From assembly GCA_944363995.1 (NCBI GenBank), contig CALVVV010000066.1, positions 1-6,068 of the forward strand: 6,068 nt of DNA. The letters run 5' to 3'. The notes under the pieces were generated by a model. The model was not told where the DNA came from. It did no database searches and was given only the letters and a program-made list of their open reading frames with translations. Below, one piece after another: positions 1-4,430 of the stretch. The translations under genes and the position numbers were made by a program. This stretch comes from an uncultured Bacilli bacterium. Lineage in GTDB: Bacteria; Bacillota_I; Bacilli_A; RF39; UBA660. Each line of letters begins with the position of its first letter. Position 1 is the stretch's first letter.

Positions 1-68
1 ATCGAACCCACATGACATAAGCCACACGATTTTGAGTCGTGCGCGTCTACCAGTTCCGCCACACAAGC
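1..68 (-). tRNA. tRNA-Leu(CAA), 3' end cut by window edge
   Basis: Read on the minus strand, the gene starts at 68 with acceptor strand GCTTGTG (68-62), then T8 and G9. The D stem is GCG/CGC (59-57 and 45-43), with the GG of the D loop present. The anticodon stem CACGA/TCGTG (41-37 and 29-25) closes the seven-base loop CTCAAAA. The anticodon is CAA (34-32), which reads the Leu codon UUG. A long variable arm follows (about 24-12, stem TGGC/GTCA), as expected of a class II tRNA such as Leu. The T arm begins GTGGG TTCGAT and runs off the window at position 1, so the 3' half of the T arm, the acceptor 3' strand and any encoded CCA are not visible. The gene lies 34 bases downstream of the scpB stop on the same strand. 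Confidence 0.95.
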
Positions 69-72
69 AATT

Positions 73-99
73 AATAAAATTATATCATATAATTTTATT
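73..99. repeat. AT-only inverted repeat between scpB and tRNA-Leu
   Basis: Arms AATAAAATTAT (73-83) and ATAATTTTATT (89-99) are exact reverse complements around ATCAT; the outer bases of that centre also pair, giving 12 bp around a 3-base loop. It begins 4 bases after the scpB stop in the direction of transcription. It could be a weak transcript end for scpB, but it has no G/C pair and no clean U tract after it. It overlaps the proposed tRNA promoter. Confidence 0.5.
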
Positions 100-107
100 T
101 TTTTAAA
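79..107 (-). promoter_or_regulatory. Possible promoter of the tRNA-Leu gene
   Basis: A perfect -10 TATAAT (84-79) is preceded by TGA (87-85), giving an extended -10. Seventeen bases upstream is TTTAAA (107-102), which matches 4 of 6 bases of TTGACA. The -10 ends 10 bases before the mature tRNA 5' end, so transcription would start very close to the tRNA. The -35 overlaps the scpB stop codon. The region is almost pure A/T, so a chance match is possible. The same bases also form an inverted repeat (73-99). Confidence 0.45.
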
Positions 108-663
108 TACTTTCTTCTTGATATTTTGATTTATATATATCTTTAACACTGTCATCACTAGATATTTCAATATTTGGCAAATCAGAAATTGATTTTAAAC
201 CAAAATAATCTAAAAATAATGATGTTGTTGCATATAAAACAGGCCTTCCAGCAGCTTCACTTCTTCCTATTTCTGATATTAAATTTTTGCAAATTAATTT
301 TCTTATCAAATATGAACTACTTACCCCTCTTATCTCATCAACCATAATCCGCGTTATGGGTTGATTATAAGCAATAATAGCTAATGTTTCTAGTGCTGCA
401 TCAGTCAATGTATCGTTTTTATCTAAAACAGATAACTTCTGAATATAATTTTTATTTTCTTTCTTAGTTATTAATTTTAAACGATTACCTAAAATTGTTA
501 ATGTAATACCTCTTGCATTTTCATTATAACTATTACTCAATTGTTCAATAATTTCTTTTATTTCATTATCTTCAATATTTAAAATTTCTTTTATTTCATT
601 TATTGTTAAACCTTCATCACCAACAACAAATAATAAACTTTCTAAAATTGATACATGATTCAT
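103..663 (-). CDS. scpB: Segregation and condensation protein B (ScpB)
   Basis: ScpB is a winged-helix (kite) protein. Two copies bind the kleisin ScpA in the bacterial SMC-ScpAB complex, which compacts and helps separate sister chromosomes in the cytoplasm. The family signature is clear: LTDAALETLAIIAYNQPITR near residues 86-105, then DEIRGVSS, and in the second winged helix GRPVLYATTSLFLDYFGL (about 139-156) followed by a family-typical DLP. The 186-residue length is normal. I chose the ATG at 663, one base after the scpA stop, because AGTGAGG lies just upstream of it. An in-frame GTG at 675 would add four residues but is itself part of that ribosome binding site. The 1-base gap to scpA suggests translational coupling and equal supply of the two partners. 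Confidence 0.96.
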   Translation of the reverse strand: MNHVSILESLLFVVGDEGLTINEIKEILNIEDNEIKEIIEQLSNSYNENARGITLTILGNRLKLITKKENKNYIQKLSVLDKNDTLTDAALETLAIIAYNQPITRIMVDEIRGVSSSYLIRKLICKNLISEIGRSEAAGRPVLYATTSLFLDYFGLKSISDLPNIEISSDDSVKDIYKSKYQEESI

Positions 664-664
664 T

Positions 665-1369
665 TTAAACCTCACTTAATATAATATTTTCAAAATTATT
701 TTCTTGTTCAATTTTTAATTCATGATTTTTAGCTAAAGATAAAATTGATAAAAAAGTAACAACAATATAGCTTTTATTTTTAATTTCAAATAAATCAAAA
801 AAATTAATTTTTCGTTTTTCTTTAATTAACTTTCTAATTTCATTACTACGCTTGGTAATAGAATACTCTTTTGTCATTATTTTTGTATTTAATGGTCTAT
901 TTTTTTCTTGACGATTCAAGAAATGTTCGAAAGCTTCTATTAATTTATCTAATCCAATATTTGAAGGCAAGTTTTGATTAATTTCATATTCATCTATTTC
1001 AGAAGCTTTCTTTGTATAATACTGTTGTCGTTGTAGTTCTAATTCATGAAACTTTGAAGTTAAATTTTTATAATTTTGATATTCAATTAGCCTTTGAATT
1101 AACTTTTCTTTGGGATCTTCTTCATAATCATCATCGGCTATTTCTGGTTTCGGTAATAACATCATTGCTTTTATTTCAATTAGCTCTGCTGCCATAACTA
1201 AATATGAACTAGCGACATTAAGATTTAAATTTTTCATCTTTTGTATATATTCTAAATATTGATTAGCAATTTGTTCAATTTCTATGTCATATATATCAAT
1301 GTCTGTTTGTTTTATTAAATGAAGTAATAAATCTAATGGTCCAGAAAATTTATTTATTGTAAATTCCAT
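665..1369 (-). CDS. scpA: Segregation and condensation protein A (ScpA, SMC kleisin)
   Basis: ScpA is the kleisin that bridges the SMC heads and carries the ScpB dimer, closing the ring of the bacterial condensin. The 234 residues show the expected layout. The N-terminal SMC-neck-binding part has FSGPLDLLLHLIKQ at 8-21. A helix YLVMAAELIEIKAMMLLPKP lies at 56-75. A charged linker follows (about 78-165), and then the C-terminal winged helix, which contacts the SMC cap, with VVTFLSILSLAKN at 203-215. The start ATG at 1369 has a textbook GGAGGT (1381-1376) six bases upstream, so the start is secure. The gene has its own promoter in the gap upstream and is followed by scpB after one base. Nothing is missing or unusual for the family. 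Confidence 0.97.
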   Translation of the reverse strand: MEFTINKFSGPLDLLLHLIKQTDIDIYDIEIEQIANQYLEYIQKMKNLNLNVASSYLVMAAELIEIKAMMLLPKPEIADDDYEEDPKEKLIQRLIEYQNYKNLTSKFHELELQRQQYYTKKASEIDEYEINQNLPSNIGLDKLIEAFEHFLNRQEKNRPLNTKIMTKEYSITKRSNEIRKLIKEKRKINFFDLFEIKNKSYIVVTFLSILSLAKNHELKIEQENNFENIILSEV

Positions 1370-1385
1370 TTTATTACCTCCTTAA

Positions 1386-1403
1386 GCTATAATTAATTAT
1401 AGC
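1386..1403. repeat. Perfect 18-bp palindrome over the scpA -10
   Basis: GCTATAATTAATTATAGC is identical on both strands and contains the scpA -10 hexamer. It could be a repressor site or simply a promoter-like sequence that works in both directions, because the plus strand also reads TATAAT here. No gene lies on the plus strand to use such a promoter. The palindrome is seen directly; a function is inference. Confidence 0.5.
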
Positions 1404-1423
1404 AAAAAAAGATAAAAATATCT
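1404..1423 (-). terminator. Weak candidate terminator after the ferredoxin gene
   Basis: On the minus strand AGATA (1423-1419), loop TTTT and TATCT (1414-1410) form a 5-bp hairpin followed by six T residues (1409-1404). It lies about 33 bases past the ferredoxin stop. The stem is short with a single G-C pair, so termination would be partial at best. A second weak A/T hairpin, AATTA/TAATT, sits immediately after the stop (1456-1443). Confidence 0.35.
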
Positions 1424-1456
1424 ATGATTTATATTAAAAATTAATTATCAATAATT

Positions 1457-1942
1457 TTACTTAAAGCCTAATAACTTTAATAATCTCTCAATATCTTCTT
1501 TATTAGTTTTATCTTTTTCTAATAATTCTTCTAAAAATTTTTTCGTATTATCACTTTGTGGTAACATATATCCTGCTTCACGATATAAATCTTCCGTAAT
1601 TAATCTATTAGATTTCATTATAATTTTAGCTAATACTTTTTCCTTATCAGAACCATTTTTATAAACATATTTAGCAATTTGTTCTTGTTCTACTTTACTA
1701 CTTGTTATTTTTTTTAATCTTTCAATTACTTCGCTATCTTTTTCTTGTTGTTTTGGATATTTATAAGGTACCATTGAAATAGCTCCAGATGGACAAGCTT
1801 TACTACAAGCACCACAACCAATACATTTTTCAAAATCAATTTGTCCTGTTTCTGTATCAGTAGCACCAGTCGGACATACAAATAAACATAAACAATCTTT
1901 ACTACAAATTCTTAAATTACGAACTGCTCTTAATTCACTCAT
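1457..1942 (-). CDS. Two-cluster 4Fe-4S ferredoxin-like protein
   Basis: The first 60 residues form a bacterial-type double ferredoxin domain. The second motif is canonical, CIGCGACSKACP (C40, C43, C46, C50-P). The first is spaced C13-x3-C17-x-C19-x3-C23-P rather than the usual CxxCxxCxxxCP. From memory, related clostridial proteins share this SKDCLCLFVCP-like pattern, so it is probably a subfamily trait and not damage. Residues 65-161 are charged and helical, with no metal motif and no membrane segment, so the protein is probably cytosolic. The likely role is electron transfer; partner and substrate are unknown. Its ATG overlaps the TGA of the rubredoxin-like gene by four bases (ATGA), with GGAGGT (1954-1949) six bases upstream, so the two products are probably made together and may work as a pair. 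Confidence 0.85.
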   Translation of the reverse strand: MSELRAVRNLRICSKDCLCLFVCPTGATDTETGQIDFEKCIGCGACSKACPSGAISMVPYKYPKQQEKDSEVIERLKKITSSKVEQEQIAKYVYKNGSDKEKVLAKIIMKSNRLITEDLYREAGYMLPQSDNTKKFLEELLEKDKTNKEDIERLLKLLGFK

Positions 1943-2532
1943 TTTACTACCTCCACTAATTTAAAATTAGGTACTTTACATACTGGACATATTTCAGGTT
2001 TTTCATTTCCGATATAAACAAAACCACAAACTTCACAAACAAATATTTTTTTATCAGTTGGAATGTCTTCATTAATTAATGATTTTAAAATCATCGTAAC
2101 TTTTTCACCCCAAGTAATAACGCGAAGCGCTCCTCTATCTTTTTTTTCAGTAGCTATTTCTCTTGCTTTTTTATAATTTAAATCTAAATCTTTATTTATT
2201 TTATTAATTAAATCTTCAAAATTGCCTTCTAATTTAGTTTTACTATTATAATAATCAGCTAATTTTTTAAATAAATTTGCTTCTTCAGTTAAATATTGTT
2301 TTTCACAACTACTTGCTAAACTACTACATAAAGCACTAACTTCGCCATAATTCATTTCTCTTAATTCTTCTTCCTCTTCTGCAATTATAACTTCTACAGC
2401 TTCTGCTTTAAATAAACTTTTAGGAGCACCACATAATGGACATTTCCAATCATCTGGTAAATTTTCAAATTTTACTCCTTCTTTTTCTTCATCATAAACA
2501 TATCCACAAATTGGACAAATATATTTACTCAT
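1939..2532 (-). CDS. Rubredoxin-like protein with an Fe(Cys)4 domain at each end
   Basis: This 197-residue protein starts with a short rubredoxin domain (CPICGYVYDEE at 6-16, then WKCPLCGAP, C31 and C34). It lacks the ten or so residues that usually separate the Cys pairs. It ends with a rubrerythrin-type rubredoxin domain (CEVCGFVY at 166-173, then CPVC, C182 and C185). The middle of about 120 residues is helical but contains no histidine, and the rubrerythrin ExxH di-iron ligands are absent; instead there are two extra cysteines, in ALCSS and SSCEKQY (C69, C76). I recall uncharacterised clostridial proteins with this same layout, so it is likely a distinct family rather than a broken rubrerythrin. 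The role is probably electron transfer, perhaps in oxygen or peroxide stress. I chose ATG 2532 because AAAGGTGAT sits just upstream; an ATG at 2538 and a GTG at 2541 overlap that site. The ATG overlaps the rhuM stop (ATGAGTAA). Confidence 0.85.
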   Translation of the reverse strand: MSKYICPICGYVYDEEKEGVKFENLPDDWKCPLCGAPKSLFKAEAVEVIIAEEEEELREMNYGEVSALCSSLASSCEKQYLTEEANLFKKLADYYNSKTKLEGNFEDLINKINKDLDLNYKKAREIATEKKDRGALRVITWGEKVTMILKSLINEDIPTDKKIFVCEVCGFVYIGNEKPEICPVCKVPNFKLVEVVK

Positions 2533-2908
2533 TAACATCACCTTTCTTAATTTTATTTGTTTCTATCAATAATTTATCAAAATCTGATATATATTTTTTA
2601 TCTTGAATAATTTTATATTTTTCATATTCATCTTCGGCTTTTTTAATTGCATCAGTATGACTAACACTACCTTTATTAGTTAAATTATCATAAAAATTTA
2701 TTTTAAAAGTTTCTTCAACAGACTTAACCCAATCTTCCGTTTTCATAGGTATATGCCGTTTTGCTCTATTTTCAGCAATGTCCAAGTATAAATTAACTAA
2801 ATCATTCAAATCATATAATTCTTTCTTATTTAAATAATTTTTAGCAACACCTACATCGCTTTTTAATATTTTACCATTAGGAGAATTTTTCCAATTCGTT
2901 AATCCCAT
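2525..2908 (-). CDS. RhuM C-terminal fragment (127 residues, possible restart)
   Basis: The frame stays open from just after the TAA (2944) to 2525, and the first ATG is at 2908. Its sequence matches the conserved end of RhuM: MGLTNWKNSPNGKILKSDVG, LVNLYLDIAENRAKR, HIPMKTEDWVK and EYEKYKIIQDKKYISDFDK. The ATG has no good ribosome binding site (only AATAAAGAA upstream), so independent translation would rely on ribosomes reinitiating 37 bases past the stop. Translation here probably matters for the next gene, because the TAA of this frame overlaps the rubredoxin-like ATG by eight bases. More likely a remnant of the full-length gene than a real separate gene. Confidence 0.6.
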   Translation of the reverse strand: MGLTNWKNSPNGKILKSDVGVAKNYLNKKELYDLNDLVNLYLDIAENRAKRHIPMKTEDWVKSVEETFKINFYDNLTNKGSVSHTDAIKKAEDEYEKYKIIQDKKYISDFDKLLIETNKIKKGDVNE

Positions 2909-2944
2909 ATATTCTTTATTTGAATCTACTCTATTATATATAAT

Positions 2945-3544
2945 TTATGCTGCAGTTTGATACGTTATAGCATAATGAAATTTATTTTGAATTGTTTTAT
3001 AAAAATTATTAACGAGTTCACTATCTTTGACATAATCAATAGAACATTCAGCAAATATATCAGTAATTTTTTGATAAAATAGTCTTTCACTTGTTCTTAT
3101 TAATTTTATTTTTTCAAGCAATTCATTAAAATATTCTAAATCATTTTTACTTGCTCCAATAAATCTATTTTCATTTAAATTATATCCTTTAATTATATAA
3201 TTTTTTAACAATTTGTTAGCCCAAGTTCTAAATTTAATTGCAATTTTGGAATTTATCCTAAATCCTAAAGATATAATCATGTCAAGATTATAATACTTAA
3301 TTTTATATTTTTGTTTACCATTATTACCCATATGTTCCAAAATGGAACATGTGCTATTTTCTTCTAGTTCACCATCATTATATATATTATTAATGTGTTT
3401 AGTAATAGCCGGTCTACCAACTTTAAACAAATTAGAAATGGATTCTGAATTTAACCATACATCTTCATTTTTAACCAAAACTTCAACATTAAAATTATTT
3501 GATTCATCTTCATAAAAAAAAACATCTTGATTTTTATCGTTCAA
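2945..3544 (-). CDS. RhuM N-terminal fragment (199 residues)
   Basis: This is the part ribosomes would make before the internal TAA. Residues 28-62 look like a winged helix-turn-helix (VWLNSESISNLF, then RPAITKHINNIYNDGEL), suggesting DNA binding. The family core follows with YYNLDMIISLGFRINSK (84-100), FRTWANKLLKNYIIKGY (105-121) and LLEKIKLIRTSERLFYQKI (142-160). It ends in HYAITYQTAA just before the stop. The start is a TTG at 3544, supported by GGGAGGT (3557-3551) six bases upstream; no in-frame ATG near the start fits better. A promoter lies in the gap before it. Alone, the fragment keeps the putative DNA-binding domain but lacks the C-terminal third of the family fold, so whether it is active is open. 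Confidence 0.75.
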   Translation of the reverse strand: MNDKNQDVFFYEDESNNFNVEVLVKNEDVWLNSESISNLFKVGRPAITKHINNIYNDGELEENSTCSILEHMGNNGKQKYKIKYYNLDMIISLGFRINSKIAIKFRTWANKLLKNYIIKGYNLNENRFIGASKNDLEYFNELLEKIKLIRTSERLFYQKITDIFAECSIDYVKDSELVNNFYKTIQNKFHYAITYQTAA

Positions 3545-3550
3545 TCTAAA

Positions 3551-3589
3551 ACCTCCCTTCTAATTTAACTAATTAATTAAATTATAACA
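3551..3589 (-). promoter_or_regulatory. Promoter and ribosome binding site of rhuM (and the redox genes)
   Basis: A perfect TATAAT (3586-3581) is preceded by TGT (3589-3587), an extended -10. No good -35 is seen; the best 18-base-spaced hexamer, TATACT at 3610-3605, matches only 3 of 6 and lies in the upstream terminator stem. Transcription would start near 3574, and GGGAGGT (3557-3551) precedes the TTG start. As no other promoter is evident before 2532, this one probably also drives the rubredoxin-like and ferredoxin genes. Confidence 0.55.
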
Positions 3590-3597
3590 TATTTGTT

Positions 3598-3623
3598 AAA
3601 AAAAAGTATAGATTACCTATACT
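3598..3623 (-). terminator. Hairpin terminator of the 252-residue protein gene
   Basis: On the minus strand AGTATAG (3623-3617), loop GTAAT and CTATACT (3611-3605) form a perfect 7-bp stem followed by seven T residues (3604-3598). The TAG stop of the gene (3619-3617) is inside the stem. The plus strand also has eight T residues after the hairpin (3626-3633), so it could stop transcripts in both directions. It separates this gene from the rhuM promoter directly downstream. Confidence 0.75.
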
Positions 3624-4375
3624 AATTTTTTTTGTTTTCCTTTTAATTCATTCAATTTCTCTTTTAATTGTTGTTCTAGTTGTAATTTTAATTCATTTGT
3701 TTCATTATTAGCAATTTTTACATTTAATAATAATTCAATTGCTCTAATTAATAATTCTTTGTCAATATTATTATTTAATAAATGTAATATTGAATTTGCA
3801 TACATTAACCAAAAGAATAGATTTATTTCATTTACTCTCAAGCTAGAAATTATTTTTTCCATGAATTCAACTTGTTGCCTAAAAACTGTATCCTTCATTA
3901 TTTTTATATATTCAATTTTTATATTAATGTCATTAAAAGATGCGTTAAATCTTTTGATTAATTCTTCAATTATACCTTCTCTCCATACAATTTCAGAAAA
4001 CAAATCATTTTTTATATGATGACTTTCATCATATTCTTTTTTTTCAGCTCTCAATTTTATTTCTTCTGCTTTAATCAATTTTTCTAATTGCATTATTTCA
4101 AAAATAGCAAGTTTTTTTCTATTAAATCCAACACCATTAATTGCTTCTTTAACAATCCATCTACCATTTACATAATCTAATGCTACCAAGTCTCCTTGAT
4201 ATAAAACTTCTCTAGTGCTAGTAAAAATATTTATTAATTTGCCATTTTGATTACATAAATCAATATTTACATATCCAACTGAATCAGTAGCACTTGGATA
4301 ATCATTGCAATCATTGTAATATTTTTTAACTTTCTCAATTTTAAAATGACTATTTCTTACAACACCTAAATACAT
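3617..4375 (-). CDS. Protein of unknown function, beta-rich N-terminus plus helical C-terminus
   Basis: I do not recognise this 252-residue protein. Residues 1-80 read like a small beta-rich domain with short alternating strands: GYVNIDL, KLINIFT, then QGDLVALDYVNGRWIVKEAI at 60-79. The last piece resembles an SH3- or OB-like barrel turn, but that is only an impression. Residues 88-118 are strongly charged and probably a coiled coil (LEKLIKAEEIKLRAEKKEY). Residues 120-220 are helical, with a hydrophobic patch LFFWLMYANSILHLL (186-200) that is short and lacks a typical membrane context. Residues 226-250 form another Lys/Glu/Gln-rich helix. There is no signal peptide and no recognised catalytic motif. 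ATG 4375 has a G-rich site (GGGGG, 4387-4383) seven bases upstream. The gene has its own strong promoter and terminator, so it is a single-gene unit. Its clean frame suggests a real, expressed gene. Confidence 0.75.
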   Translation of the reverse strand: MYLGVVRNSHFKIEKVKKYYNDCNDYPSATDSVGYVNIDLCNQNGKLINIFTSTREVLYQGDLVALDYVNGRWIVKEAINGVGFNRKKLAIFEIMQLEKLIKAEEIKLRAEKKEYDESHHIKNDLFSEIVWREGIIEELIKRFNASFNDINIKIEYIKIMKDTVFRQQVEFMEKIISSLRVNEINLFFWLMYANSILHLLNNNIDKELLIRAIELLLNVKIANNETNELKLQLEQQLKEKLNELKGKQKKLV

Positions 4376-4382
4376 ATTAATT

Positions 4383-4429
4383 CCCCCTTAAGTGCTATTT
4401 ATAATAACACAATCCTATTAATATGTCAA
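4383..4429 (-). promoter_or_regulatory. Strong promoter of the 252-residue protein gene
   Basis: The -35 is a perfect TTGACA (4429-4424). After exactly 17 bases comes TATTAT (4406-4401, 5 of 6), preceded by TGT (4409-4407), an extended -10. This is the best promoter in the window. Transcription would start near 4394, leaving about 19 bases of leader that include the GGGGG ribosome binding site (4387-4383). It starts two bases after the ATPase stop codon. No terminator is visible after the ATPase, so readthrough from that gene is also possible. Confidence 0.8.
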
Positions 4430-4430
4430 A

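Larger units (their letters stand above)
1376..1424 (-). promoter_or_regulatory. Promoter and ribosome binding site of scpAB
   Basis: The -10 is a perfect TATAAT (1401-1396) preceded by TGC (1404-1402), a full extended -10. Seventeen bases upstream is TAGATA (1424-1419), 4 of 6 against TTGACA. Transcription would begin near 1389, leaving about 20 bases of leader with GGAGGT at 1381-1376. The -10 lies within a perfect palindrome (1386-1403), and the spacer and -35 overlap a small hairpin (1410-1423). Confidence 0.6.
2525..3544 (-). pseudogene. rhuM: RhuM-family gene interrupted by one in-frame TAA
   Basis: Read through, the frame encodes about 339 residues, a normal RhuM length (family known as Virulence_RhuM, named from Salmonella pathogenicity island 3 and common on mobile and defence-rich DNA; biochemical role not established). 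The frame is broken only at codon 200: TAA at 2947-2945, between ...TYQTAA and IIYNRVDSNKEYMGLTNW. Related proteins have Glu there (TAAEIIY-like), so a GAA to TAA change, one base, explains it. No frameshift is present and both flanks keep family-typical sequence, which suggests a recent mutation, a sequencing error, or readthrough. The intact downstream frame overlaps the rubredoxin-like gene. No transposase or integrase is seen nearby. Confidence 0.85.

Noticed and set aside
661..675. GTG at 675 as the scpB start
   Set aside because: It falls in the AGTGAGG that serves as ribosome binding site for ATG 663, and the family N-terminus starts at the latter.
1012..1197. Open frame of 61 codons on the plus strand
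   Set aside because: It lies opposite scpA, which is certain; no ribosome binding site and no recognisable protein features.
1939..1941. Mycoplasma-type code with TGA read as Trp
   Set aside because: TGA ends the rubredoxin-like protein at a normal C-terminus and overlaps the next start, while the Trp codons checked in the window are TGG.
2909..2944. Programmed frameshift joining the two RhuM halves
   Set aside because: Both halves are in the same reading frame, so no shift is needed; only one stop codon separates them.
3759..4019. Open frame of 86 codons on the plus strand
   Set aside because: It is antisense to the 252-residue protein gene, which has its own promoter, ribosome binding site and terminator; its hydrophobic look follows from the A/T-rich complement.
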